DNA of 64,000 nucleotides from Endozoicomonas sp. GU-1 (GCF_027366395.1 NZ_CP114771.1:4216001-4280000), one strand, 5' to 3'; numbered from the stretch's first letter, positions 19,381-28,777 are shown. Translations and numbers: made by a program. The notes: generated by a model not told the origin, from the letters alone.

Positions 19381-22300
19381 GCCCTTGTAGGAACTCTTCC
19401 ATCCAGTCATCGTTGTTGACCAGTTCTGACTTGGTCGCCAATGAATCCAATGTCGCCAATGAATCCAAATCCCATGCCACTATTTCATCAAGCCCAAGTG
19501 GGTCTCTTCTCCTGTTCTCGCTGGCTTCATGCCATTCTTTCCGTGTTTCTGAATCCACTGCGTAGCTCATTTTGCAGATAGCAGTGCTTAATTCAACATA
19601 AGTCATTCGGCTTCGGTGGGGTTCCAGCAGTTCAAGTTCTGCATTTCCCAATTCGCGAAAACGATCCTGAGCTTCCATTGCCGTGTCAAAGTTAGAGAGC
19701 GACCCTTGAATGCGACTGTTGGCAACCTGGTTCCCTTGAGTTGGTATGCTTGCCCTTGCTGGAAGCCCTTGCTGAGGGATTGATGTTACTACTGGCGTTT
19801 TTGCTGCCTCAATCTGTTCCAACTTTGCAACCACCGCTTTCTTAACGAGGTCTGGAACAATGCCGTCTTTATCATCTTTGATAACCGGGCTAAGTGCCGT
19901 ACATAAACGGGCGTTTAGCTGGCCGCTGCTGGCATAGTGTTCAAGAGATGACCAGACCGCAGGCTTTAATGGTTTATTGCAATTGATTAGACTGATAATC
20001 ATAGAGGGTGCCACCAGGTGTGGTATTTTTTTCGGCTTGGCTTTCTTGGGCTCTTTGGTTCTCGCTTGCATTTGGGCTAATTTTGCCTCAAGCCTGATCG
20101 CATAGGGATCGCGCTTGTCCTGAGGCTTTTTATACCATTGTTCTGTGAACTCGGTTGCCTTGAAAAAGGCGGTTAGCTGTTGCAATGTCCAGTTCTTTAT
20201 AACAAAGCCGGTATCTCTGAGGGTAAACTCAGGATTTTGGAGTACAACCGGATCGCCATCGGCTGGCAAAACGGTTAGTCTGTGATTCTTGAATTGATAT
20301 TCTGTTTGTTCAAGCTCAATTAACATGGCCGTGATAAAGCGCCACAGGCGTTCCTGGCCCGACATGGCGGGATCACCACTGACCATCACCCCTCTTTTAT
20401 CATCTGTTGCTACTCGGTTTGAAAAGCAGAGATCCGGTATTTTCTCTTGTTCAGGTAGAGAGTGGTTGGTGAGGAGCATTCCTGCCAGCAACCGTTGCTG
20501 AATCGTGACATCAGGAGCGGTTTCAGGGGTAGCCTGATAGTCAAGACAGGCATCCATGAATTGCTGCATTTTGTGTGGTCCAAGCACCCGATGTAACCCC
20601 CGCCACTGTGAGATGGTGGGCAAGGTTTTGAATAGCTCATCCATCTTATCCGCGTATTTTGAGCGGTTATCTTCTGATTGTTGCCAGAGAATCTCCAGCA
20701 TCGTGCGTTTGGATTGCGTGAAGTCAAATTGCTGGCCAAGCTGTTGGCAAAGTGGTTTTAATGCATACCACTGTTCCTGAGTCGGGGCTGGCTTCAGGTT
20801 TCTGCACAGTTCAAGGTATTCCTGCATCTCAGATTCAGGGAGTTGCGTTAGTACAAATTTTGTTAAAGCCAGTGGTGCAGGAATAGATAATGCCTTAGTG
20901 AGTACTCCTTTGCAGCGTGGATTTTCACGATATTTTTCCATCCAGAACTGGATACCAGTTCCTCCATGGATAGCCAATATCGGTAGCAATGATTTCAGCG
21001 CAGCACGAACAGCCACTCTGTCATTTCGAGAACTCTTGTGGGCAGCCAGATATTGTTGGAATTCGGCAATTTTCATGCGCCATGCTGCGGGCCCAGAGAA
21101 GAACAGAGCCAGTGCTTTCATTTGACTCGATTCTAAAAGATCTTCATCACTATTGTCGTCTCCATGTTCAGTGGTACAACCATGCTGATTAAGACATTGG
21201 CGCAGTGTTTTCTCATTTTCAGTCAGTTTTTCTCCTGAGGGCAAACCAAAACTGGCAAATATTCGGCAAGAAAGTTTCAGAATATTCTTATTTTCATCCG
21301 AGGGTAGCCATTGAACGAACGCTTCCGCCTTCGCTTTGTCGGGCAAACCTTTGCCATTACACATGGAGGAAAAGGCCCGCAGCCGTTCCAGGCTGAATTC
21401 GCCGTTCACCTTCCAGCACTCCCACGCTTTGAGCGCTTCCACCTTCGCTTTGTCGGGCAAGCCTTTGCCATTATACATGGAGGAAAAGGCCCGCAGCAGT
21501 TCCAGGCTGAATTCGCCGTTCACCTTCCAGCACTCCCACGCCATGAACGCTTCCACCTTCGCTTTGTCGGGCAAGCCTTTGCCATTACACATGGAGGAAA
21601 AGGCCCGCAGCCGTTCCAGGCTGAATTCGCCGTTCACCTTCCAGCACTCCCACGCTTTGAGCGCTTCCACCTTCGCTTGGTCGGGCAAGCCCCTACTGCT
21701 CATCATGGAGGAAAAGGCCCGCAGCAGTTCCAGGCTGAATTCGCCGCTCACCTTCCAGCACTCCCACGCTTTGAGCGCTTCCACCTTCGCTTGGTCGGGC
21801 AAGCCCCTACTGCTCATCATGGAGGAAAAGGCCCGCAGCAGTTCCAGGCTGAATTCACCGTTCACCTTCCAGCACTCCCACGCTTTGAGCGCTTCCACCT
21901 TCGCTTTGTCGGGCAAGCCTTTGCCATGACACATGGAGGAAAAGGCCCGCAGCAGTTCCAGGCTGAATTCGCCGTTCACCTTCCAGCACTCCCACGCTTT
22001 GAGCGCTTCCACCTTCGCTTTGTCGGGCAAGCCTTTGCCATGACACATGGAGGAAAAGGCCCGCAGCAGTTCCAGGCTGAATTCGCCGTTCACCTTCCAG
22101 CACTCCCACGCTTTGAGCGCTTCCACCTTCGCTTTGTCGGGCAAGCCCCTACTGCTCATCATGGAGGAAAAGGCTCGCAGCAGTTCCAGGCTGAATTCGC
22201 CGTTCACCTTCCAGCACTCCCACGCTTTGAGCGCTTCCACCTTCGCTTTGTCGGGCAAGCCTTTGCCATTACACATGGAGGAAAAGGCCCGCAGCAGTTC

Positions 22301-23827
22301 CAGGCTGAATTCACCGTTCACCTTCCAGCACTCCCACGCTTTGAGCGCTTCCACCTTCGCTTTGTCGGGCAAGCCTTTGCCATTACACATGGAGGAAAAG
22401 GCCCGCAGCAGTTCCAGGCTGAATTCGCCGTTCACCTTCCAGCACTCCCACGCTTTGAGCGCTTCCACCTTCGCTTTGTCGGGCAAGCCTTTGCCATTAC
22501 ACATGGAGGAAAAGGCCCGCAGCAGTTCCAGGCTGAATTTGCCGTTCACCTTCCAGCACTCCCACGCTTTGAGCGCTTCTACCTTCGCTTTGTCGGGCAA
22601 GCCCCTACGGCTCATCATGGAGGAAAAGGCCCGCAGCAGTTCCAGGCTGAATTTGCCGTTCACCTTCCAGCACTCCCACGCCACGAACGCTTCCACCTTC
22701 GCTTTGTCGGGTAAGCCTTTGCCATTACACATGGAGGAAAAAGCCCGCAGCAGTTCCAGGCTGAATTCGCCGTTCACCTTCCAGCACTCCCACGCTTTGA
22801 GCGCTTCCACCTTGGCTTTGTCGGGCAAGCCTTTGCCATGATACATGGAGGAAAAGGCCCGCAGCAGTTCCAGGCTGAATTCACCGTTCACCTTCCAGCA
22901 CTCCCAAGCCACGAACGCTTCCACCTTCGCTTTGTCGGGCAAGTCTTTGCCATTACACATGGAGGCAATCTGTTTCAAGCATGGGTTAGCAGCAACCGCC
23001 TGAATGTTTTCCTCGCTTTCTTCTGCAAACTTTTTTATCTGAGTCTTCGTCTTGAGCATGCTGGTAAGGCAGCTGGTATTGGTGATCTGCTGGGGATTGA
23101 CAGCTAAAAAGAACGTGTTGGCCTTGGCAAAATAGCCTTTGAAAGTCTGAGAATCTTTAACAATGCTGAAGTTTTTTAACTTGGAAAAGAGGGAATGTGC
23201 GGGCGGCTTTCCCCTGTCTCGCGCTAACTGGATGTTCCTGTCTTTGAGGTTTTTCAGAAGAGTCCCGGCATTCGTTAATATTGCTTGAATTTCTTGATTA
23301 TTGAAATGTGTTCGCAGTTCATTTTGCTGGCTTACAGAAAATTCTGAAATTGATGTTTCACTGTTAATTTCTGTAGTGAGCGGTACATCCTTCATTGGTT
23401 CAGGCATGACCTGCACCATCGCTGAGGTATGTTCATTGCCAGTTAATAGCCTGTTGTCGCTGAGGGTTGGTAGGTTTCTTGATAGGAAACTGATCACTCC
23501 CGGAAGCCTGGAAGCTGCGTCAGCAGGCATGGCCGGTTCGGTCTCCATTGGCTCCGGATTAGCAGGTAGCGAAGTTGCAGAACACATAATACGCATGCTG
23601 TTGTCAGTAACACGCCTGCGCTTTATGGATGGGATGGGCCCGGATTCAGATTGCAGTTGATGCGGTGGAAATGTTCCAGTGCCCGTTGTTGTCTGTTCCA
23701 CCCGGTAACCTGACATGGATCGCTTTCTTTCTTGTTTTCGGCTGTTTGCTGGCCGGTGCCTTCCGGCTTTAGTGGCTGTTAACGGGGATGCCGTGTCTGC
23801 GGTTACTGAGGAGGAAGGTGACTGCAT
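19376..23827 (-). CDS. A5: 38-residue-repeat protein, 1483 aa
   Basis: Family-A paralog: N-terminal 1-286, repeats about 286-839 (14 plus terminal), C-terminal domain to 1483. Variable sites N to C: CNGK/FV, YHGK/LK, CNGK/FV, MSRR/LK, CNGK/LK x3, MSSR/LK, CHGK/LK x2, MSSR/LK x2, CNGK/FM, YNGK/LK, CNGK/FV. Framework oddities help trace repeat copying: LPDQAK in adjacent repeats 11 and 12, LERLRAF in repeats 12 and 14, NGKF in repeats 3 and 4, and GKD instead of GKG in repeat 1. The C-terminal domain is closer to A2 than to A3/A4 at several sites, and the tail reads ATKSEL instead of ATESEL. Confidence 0.9.
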   Translation of the reverse strand: MQSPSSSVTADTASPLTATKAGRHRPANSRKQERKRSMSGYRVEQTTTGTGTFPPHQLQSESGPIPSIKRRRVTDNSMRIMCSATSLPANPEPMETEPAMPADAASRLPGVISFLSRNLPTLSDNRLLTGNEHTSAMVQVMPEPMKDVPLTTEINSETSISEFSVSQQNELRTHFNNQEIQAILTNAGTLLKNLKDRNIQLARDRGKPPAHSLFSKLKNFSIVKDSQTFKGYFAKANTFFLAVNPQQITNTSCLTSMLKTKTQIKKFAEESEENIQAVAANPCLKQIASMCNGKDLPDKAKVEAFVAWECWKVNGEFSLELLRAFSSMYHGKGLPDKAKVEALKAWECWKVNGEFSLELLRAFSSMCNGKGLPDKAKVEAFVAWECWKVNGKFSLELLRAFSSMMSRRGLPDKAKVEALKAWECWKVNGKFSLELLRAFSSMCNGKGLPDKAKVEALKAWECWKVNGEFSLELLRAFSSMCNGKGLPDKAKVEALKAWECWKVNGEFSLELLRAFSSMCNGKGLPDKAKVEALKAWECWKVNGEFSLELLRAFSSMMSSRGLPDKAKVEALKAWECWKVNGEFSLELLRAFSSMCHGKGLPDKAKVEALKAWECWKVNGEFSLELLRAFSSMCHGKGLPDKAKVEALKAWECWKVNGEFSLELLRAFSSMMSSRGLPDQAKVEALKAWECWKVSGEFSLELLRAFSSMMSSRGLPDQAKVEALKAWECWKVNGEFSLERLRAFSSMCNGKGLPDKAKVEAFMAWECWKVNGEFSLELLRAFSSMYNGKGLPDKAKVEALKAWECWKVNGEFSLERLRAFSSMCNGKGLPDKAKAEAFVQWLPSDENKNILKLSCRIFASFGLPSGEKLTENEKTLRQCLNQHGCTTEHGDDNSDEDLLESSQMKALALFFSGPAAWRMKIAEFQQYLAAHKSSRNDRVAVRAALKSLLPILAIHGGTGIQFWMEKYRENPRCKGVLTKALSIPAPLALTKFVLTQLPESEMQEYLELCRNLKPAPTQEQWYALKPLCQQLGQQFDFTQSKRTMLEILWQQSEDNRSKYADKMDELFKTLPTISQWRGLHRVLGPHKMQQFMDACLDYQATPETAPDVTIQQRLLAGMLLTNHSLPEQEKIPDLCFSNRVATDDKRGVMVSGDPAMSGQERLWRFITAMLIELEQTEYQFKNHRLTVLPADGDPVVLQNPEFTLRDTGFVIKNWTLQQLTAFFKATEFTEQWYKKPQDKRDPYAIRLEAKLAQMQARTKEPKKAKPKKIPHLVAPSMIISLINCNKPLKPAVWSSLEHYASSGQLNARLCTALSPVIKDDKDGIVPDLVKKAVVAKLEQIEAAKTPVVTSIPQQGLPARASIPTQGNQVANSRIQGSLSNFDTAMEAQDRFRELGNAELELLEPHRSRMTYVELSTAICKMSYAVDSETRKEWHEASENRRRDPLGLDEIVAWDLDSLATLDSLATKSELVNNDDWMEEFLQGL

Positions 23828-24051
23828 GGTTTCTTTGGGGATTACCTGTTTCCAGTTGGAGAATCGTCTGGGGATGACAACAATAGAACTGACCTGGTCA
23901 GCCCGGTAAAGTTCCAGGCAGCCGGTATCAGGGAAGGCTGACCTGTTTTGTCAGGCATTCTGGAGAATCAGAGTGCAGACGAGCTTTGTCGTCATTTGAA
24001 CGGTCGAATAAATATTGAAGCAGTCGTATACACCGATGCAAGCCTTGCATA
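23828..24051. other. 224-bp spacer A5/A6 with decayed IS1595 fragment
   Basis: Short derived spacer like those at 4369, 9726 and 14174, although it lies next to the long ancestral spacer's gene (A5). IS1595 relic at about 23948-24060. Confidence 0.6.
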
Positions 24052-27000
24052 TCACAGCCCTTGTAGGAACTCTTCCATCCAGTCATCGTTGTTGACCAGT
24101 TCTGACTCTGTCGCCAATGAATCCAATGTCGCCAACGAATCCAAATCCCATGCCACTATTTCATCAAGCCCAAATGGGTCTCTTCTCCTGTTCTCGCTGG
24201 CTTCATGCCATTCTTTCCGTGTTTCTGAATCCACTGCGTAGCTCATTTTGCAGATAGCAATGCTTAATTCAACATAAGTCATTCGGCTTCGGTGGGGTTC
24301 CAGCAGTTCAAGTTCTGCATTTCCCAATTCGCGAAAACGATCCAGAGCTTCCATTGCCGCGTCAAAGTCAGATAGCGGCCCTTGAATGCGACGGTTGGCA
24401 ACCTGGTTCCCTTGAGTTGATGTGCTTGCCCTTGCTGGAAGTCCTTGCTGAGGGATTGATGTTACTACTGGCGTTTTTGCTGCCTCAATCTGTTCCAACT
24501 TGGCAACCACCGCTTTCTTAACGAGGTCTGGAACCATGCCGTCTTTATCATCTTTGATAACCGGGCCGAGTGCCGTGCATAAACGGGCGTTTAGCTGGCC
24601 GCTGCTGGCATAGTGTTCAAGAGATGACCAGACCGCAGGCTTTAAGGGTTTATGGCAATTGATTAGTCTAATAATCAGAGAGGGTGCCACCAGGTGTGGT
24701 ATTTTTTTCGGCTTGGCTTTCTTGGGCTCTTTGGTTCTCGCTTGCATTTGGGCTAATTTTGCCTCAAGCCTGATCGCATAGGGATCGCGCTTGTCCTGAG
24801 GCTTTTTATACCATTGTTCTGTGAACTCGGTTGCCTTGAAAAAGGCGGTTAACTGTTGCAATGTCCAGTTCTTGATAACAAAGCCGGTATCTCTCAGGGT
24901 AAACTTTGGATTTTGGAGTACCACCGGATCGCCATCGTCTGGCAAAACGGTTAGTCTGTGATTCTTGAATTGATATTCTGTTTGTTCAAGCTCAATTAAC
25001 ATGGCCGTGATAAAGCGCCACAGGCGTTCCTGGCCCGACATGGCGGGATCACCACCGACCATCACCCCTCTTTTATCATCTGTTGACGCTCGGTTTGAAA
25101 AGCAGAGATCCGGTATTTTCCCTTGTTCCGGTAGAGAGTGGTTGGTGAGCAGCATTCCTGCCAGCAACCGTTGCTGAATCGTGACATCAGGAGCGGTTTC
25201 AGGGGTAGCTTGATAGTCAAGACAGGCATCCATGAATTGCTGCATTTGGTGTGGTCCAAGCACCCGATGTAACCCGCGCCACTGTGAGATGGTGGGCAAG
25301 GTTTTGAATAGCTCATCCATCTTATCCGCGTATTTTGAGCGGTTATCTTCTGATTGTTGCCAGAGAATCTCCAGCATCGTGCGTTTGGATTGCGTGAAGT
25401 CAAATCGCTGGCCAAGCTGTTGGCAAAGTGGTTTTAATGCATACCACTGTTCCTGAGTCGGGGCTGGCTTCAGGTTTCTGCACAGTTCAAGGTATTCCTG
25501 CCTCTCAGATTCAGGGAGTTGCGTTAGTGCAAATTTTGTTAAAGCCAGTGGTGCAGGAATGGCTAATGCCTGAGTGAGTACTCCTTTGCAGCGTGGATTT
25601 TCACGATATTTTTCCATCCAGAACTGGATACCAGTTCCTCCATGGATAGCCAATATCGGTAGCAATGATTTCAGCGCAGCACGAACAGCCACTCTGTCAT
25701 TTCGAGGACTCTTGTGGGCAGCCAGATATTGTTGGAATTCGGCAATTTTCATGCGCCATTTTGCGGGCCCGGAGAAGAACAGGGCCAGTGCTTTCATTTG
25801 ACTCGATTCTAAAAGATCTTCATCACTATTGTCGTCTCCATGTTCAGTGGTACAACCATACTGATTAAGACATTGGCGCAGTGTCTTCTCATTTTCAGTC
25901 AGTTTTTCTGCTGAGGGCAAACCAAAACTGGCAAATATTCGGCAAGAAAGTTTCAGAATATTCTTATTTTCATCCGAGGGTAGCCAATGCACGAACGCTT
26001 CCACCTTCGCCTTGTCGGGCAAGCCTTTGCAATTACACATGGAGGAAAAGGCCCGCAGCAGTTCCAGGCTGAATTCGCCGTTCACCTTCCAGCACTCCCA
26101 CGCCATGAACGCTTCCACCTTCGCTTTGTCGGGCAAGCCCCTACTGCTCATCATGGAGGAAAAGGCCCGCAGCAGTTCCAGGCTGAATTCGCCGTTCACC
26201 TTCCAGCACTCCCACGCTTTGAGCGCTTCCACCTTCGCTTTGTCGGGCAAGCCTTTGCCATTACACATGGAGGAAAAGGCCCGCAGCAGTTCCAGGCTGA
26301 ATTCGCCGTTCACCTTCCAGCACTCCCACACCACGAACGCTTCCACCTTTGCTTTGTCGGGCAAGCCCCTACTGCTCATCATGGAGGAAAAGGCCCGCAG
26401 CAGTTCCAGGCTGAAGTCGCCGTTCACCTTCCAGCACTCCCACGCCACGAACGCTTTCACCTTCGCTTTGTCGGGCAAGCCTTTGCCATGACACATGGAG
26501 GAAAAGGCCCGCAGTAGTTCCAGGCTGAATTCGCCGTTCACCTTCCAGCACTCCCACGCCACGAACGATTCCACCTTCGCTTTGTCGGGCAAGCCTTTGC
26601 CATGACACATGGAGGAAAAGGCCCGCAACAGTTCCAGGCTGAAGTCGCCGTTCACCTTCCAGCACTCCCACGCCACGAACGATTCCACCTTCGCTTTGTC
26701 GGGCAAGCCTTTGCCATGACACATGGAGGAAAAGGCCCGCAGCAGTTCCAGGCTGAAGTCGCCGTTCACCTTCCAGCACTCCCACGCCACGAACGCTTCC
26801 ATCTTCGCTTTGTCGGGCAAACCCCTACTGCTCATCATGGAGGAAAAGGCCCGCAGCAGTTCCAGGCTGAAGTCGCCGTTCACCTGCCAGCACTCCCACG
26901 CTTTGAGCGCTTCCACCTTCGCTTTGTCGGGCAAGCCTTTGCCATGACACATGGAGGAAAAGGCCCGCAGCAGTTCCAGGCTGAAGTCGCCGTTCACCTT

Positions 27001-28389
27001 CCAGCACTCCCACGCCACGAACGATTCCACCTTCGCTTTGTCGGGCAAGCCTTTGCCATGACACATGGAGGAAAAGGCCCGCAGCAGTTCCAGGCTGAAT
27101 TCACCGTTCACCTTCCAGCACTCCCACGCCACGAACGCTTTTACCTTCGCTTTGTCGGGCAAGCCTTTGCAATGACACATGGAGGAAAAGGCCCGCAGCA
27201 GTTCCAGGCTGAATTCGCCGTTCACTTTCCAGCACTCCCACGCCACGAACGCTTCCACCTTCGCTTTGTCGGGCAAGGCTTTGCCATGACACATGGAGGA
27301 AAAGGCCCGCAGCAGTTCCAGGCTGAATTCGCCGTTCACCTTCCAGCACTCCCACGCCAAGAACGCTTCCACCTTCGTTTTGTCGGGCAAGCCTTTGCCA
27401 TTACACATGGAGGAAAAGGCCCGCAGCAGTTCCAGGCTGAATTCGCCGTTCACCTTCCAGCACTCCCACGCCACGAACGCTGCCACCTTCGCTTGGTCGG
27501 GCAAGCCTTTGCCATTACACATGGAGGCAATCTGTTTCAAGCATGGGTTAGCAGCAATCGCCTGAATGTTTTCCTCGCTTTCTTCTGCAAACTTTTTTAT
27601 CTGAGTCTTGGAATTGAGCATGCTGGTAAGGCAGCTGGTATTGGTAATCTGCTGGGGATTGACAGCTAAAAAGAACGTGTTGGCCTTGGCAAAATAGCCT
27701 TTGAAAGTCTGAGAATCTTTAACAATGCTGAAGTTTTTTAACTTGGAAAAGAGGGAGTGTGCGGGCGGCTTTCCCCTGTCTCGCGCTAACTGGATTTTCC
27801 TGTCTTTGAGGTTTTTCAGAAGAGTCCCGGCATTCGTTAATATTGCTTGAATTTCTTGATTATTTAAATGTGTTCGCAGTTCATTTTGCTGGCTTACAGG
27901 AAATTCTGAAATTGATATTTCACTGTTAATTTCTGTAGTGAGCGGTAGATCCTCCATTGGTTCAGGCATGACCTGCACCATCGCTGAGGTATGTTCATTG
28001 CCAGTTAATAGCCTGTTGTCGCTGACTGTTGGTAGATTTCTTGATAGGAAACTGATCACTCCCGGAAGCCTGGAAGCTGGGTCAGCAGGCATGGCCGGTT
28101 CGGTCTCCATTGGCTCCGGATTAGCAGGTAGCGAAGTTGCAGAACACACAATACGCCTGCTGTTGTCAGTAACACGCCTGCGCTTTATGGATGGGATGGG
28201 CCCGGATTCAGATTGCAGTTGATGCGGTGGCAATGTTCCAGTGCCCGTTGTTGTCTGTTCCACCTGGTAACCTGACATGGATCGCTTTCTTTTTTGTTTT
28301 CGGCTGTTTGCTGGCCGGTGCCTTCCGGCTTCAGTGGCTGTTAACGGGGATGCCGTGTCTGCGGTTACTGAGGAGGAAGGTGACTGCAT
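24052..28389 (-). CDS. A6: 38-residue-repeat protein, 1445 aa
   Basis: Promoter-proximal paralog of the left array. N-terminal 1-286, repeats about 286-801 (13 plus terminal), C-terminal domain to 1445. Variable sites N to C: CNGK/FV, CNGK/FL, CHGK/FV, CHCK/FV, CHGK/FV, CHGK/LK, MSSR/FV, CHGK/FV x3, MSSR/FV, CNGK/LK, MSSR/FM, CNCK/FV. Site 10-11 is mostly FV here, whereas LK dominates elsewhere. Repeats 5-8 and 10 carry NGDF instead of NGEF, and repeats 5, 8 and 9 carry VESF: a locally amplified block. The last repeat ends FVHW instead of FVQW. The upstream region is cut by an IS66 end 62 bp before the ATG, so its promoter may differ from those of A1-A5. Confidence 0.9.
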   Translation of the reverse strand: MQSPSSSVTADTASPLTATEAGRHRPANSRKQKRKRSMSGYQVEQTTTGTGTLPPHQLQSESGPIPSIKRRRVTDNSRRIVCSATSLPANPEPMETEPAMPADPASRLPGVISFLSRNLPTVSDNRLLTGNEHTSAMVQVMPEPMEDLPLTTEINSEISISEFPVSQQNELRTHLNNQEIQAILTNAGTLLKNLKDRKIQLARDRGKPPAHSLFSKLKNFSIVKDSQTFKGYFAKANTFFLAVNPQQITNTSCLTSMLNSKTQIKKFAEESEENIQAIAANPCLKQIASMCNGKGLPDQAKVAAFVAWECWKVNGEFSLELLRAFSSMCNGKGLPDKTKVEAFLAWECWKVNGEFSLELLRAFSSMCHGKALPDKAKVEAFVAWECWKVNGEFSLELLRAFSSMCHCKGLPDKAKVKAFVAWECWKVNGEFSLELLRAFSSMCHGKGLPDKAKVESFVAWECWKVNGDFSLELLRAFSSMCHGKGLPDKAKVEALKAWECWQVNGDFSLELLRAFSSMMSSRGLPDKAKMEAFVAWECWKVNGDFSLELLRAFSSMCHGKGLPDKAKVESFVAWECWKVNGDFSLELLRAFSSMCHGKGLPDKAKVESFVAWECWKVNGEFSLELLRAFSSMCHGKGLPDKAKVKAFVAWECWKVNGDFSLELLRAFSSMMSSRGLPDKAKVEAFVVWECWKVNGEFSLELLRAFSSMCNGKGLPDKAKVEALKAWECWKVNGEFSLELLRAFSSMMSSRGLPDKAKVEAFMAWECWKVNGEFSLELLRAFSSMCNCKGLPDKAKVEAFVHWLPSDENKNILKLSCRIFASFGLPSAEKLTENEKTLRQCLNQYGCTTEHGDDNSDEDLLESSQMKALALFFSGPAKWRMKIAEFQQYLAAHKSPRNDRVAVRAALKSLLPILAIHGGTGIQFWMEKYRENPRCKGVLTQALAIPAPLALTKFALTQLPESERQEYLELCRNLKPAPTQEQWYALKPLCQQLGQRFDFTQSKRTMLEILWQQSEDNRSKYADKMDELFKTLPTISQWRGLHRVLGPHQMQQFMDACLDYQATPETAPDVTIQQRLLAGMLLTNHSLPEQGKIPDLCFSNRASTDDKRGVMVGGDPAMSGQERLWRFITAMLIELEQTEYQFKNHRLTVLPDDGDPVVLQNPKFTLRDTGFVIKNWTLQQLTAFFKATEFTEQWYKKPQDKRDPYAIRLEAKLAQMQARTKEPKKAKPKKIPHLVAPSLIIRLINCHKPLKPAVWSSLEHYASSGQLNARLCTALGPVIKDDKDGMVPDLVKKAVVAKLEQIEAAKTPVVTSIPQQGLPARASTSTQGNQVANRRIQGPLSDFDAAMEALDRFRELGNAELELLEPHRSRMTYVELSIAICKMSYAVDSETRKEWHEASENRRRDPFGLDEIVAWDLDSLATLDSLATESELVNNDDWMEEFLQGL

Positions 28390-28450
28390 GGTTTCTTCGG
28401 GGATTACCTGTTTGCAGTTGGAGAATCGTCTGGGGATGACAACAATAGAA

Positions 28451-28600
28451 CGTAAACGCTAATTTAACCAGCGTAATAGCCAACCGGATCAGCTTATTCT
28501 TGAGATGCCTTCACTGACCAGGGTAGAAGCTGCTCCAGTTTCTCAACCGTTTCGGCACTGTAACTGGCATAGCCGTCAGTTTGCAGGTAACCGCTGAACC
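28451..28600 (-). pseudogene. IS66 right-end fragment with transposase C-terminus
   Basis: Homology to the other A upstream regions stops exactly at GTAAACGCT (28451), and GTAA is the usual IS66 terminus. On the minus strand it encodes YLQTDGYASYS, then ETVEKLEQLLPWSVKA and a stop at 28494-28496. 'LQTDGY' and 'LEQLLPW' are both IS66 transposase motifs, but the DNA between them is deleted. A different IS66 from the one at 18985-19092. Confidence 0.7.
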
Positions 28601-28627
28601 CTTATTGTGGTAACCACAACAAGGGTT
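28597..28627. repeat. Near-perfect 31-bp palindrome
   Basis: AACCCTTATTGTGGT pairs with ACCACAACAAGGGTT around a single central base, with one A/C mismatch. No T-tract follows, so a classical terminator is not supported. It could be an element end, a REP-like unit or an operator. Confidence 0.6.
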
Positions 28628-28733
28628 GGATTCCCGAGCATTGCGGATTCCAGAATGGTTTGCAACCCTTTTCGTTTAAAGTTGCAAGCGCTGGCAACCC
28701 TTCTGAATAATAATGAGCCTCGGACAAAACAGT

Positions 28734-28777
28734 AGTCTACTTTTTATATTCTTTACAGCTTGAATTCAGGAATAATT
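28734..28777 (+). promoter_or_regulatory. B-type leader before B0 (diverged)
   Basis: AGTCTAC 44 nt before ATG, followed by T-rich TTTTTATATT. The second half (TTTACAGCTTGAATTCAGG) differs from all other leaders. Confidence 0.4.

Larger units (their letters stand above)
28390..28777. other. Divergent junction between the two arrays
   Basis: 388 bp between the start codons of A6 (leftward) and B0 (rightward). It keeps 61 bp of the A-type upstream sequence to 28450, then an IS66 fragment, a palindrome at 28597-28627, about 100 bp in which I recognise nothing, and the B-type AGTCTAC leader. No other gene is visible. Confidence 0.6.

Noticed and set aside
18993-19565. A 190-residue plus-strand gene
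   Set aside because: It is an IS1595 relic followed by the antisense of the A5 3' end; no complete domain.
28597-28627. Rho-independent terminator
   Set aside because: Strong hairpin but no following T-tract on either strand, and no gene ends near it in the right orientation.
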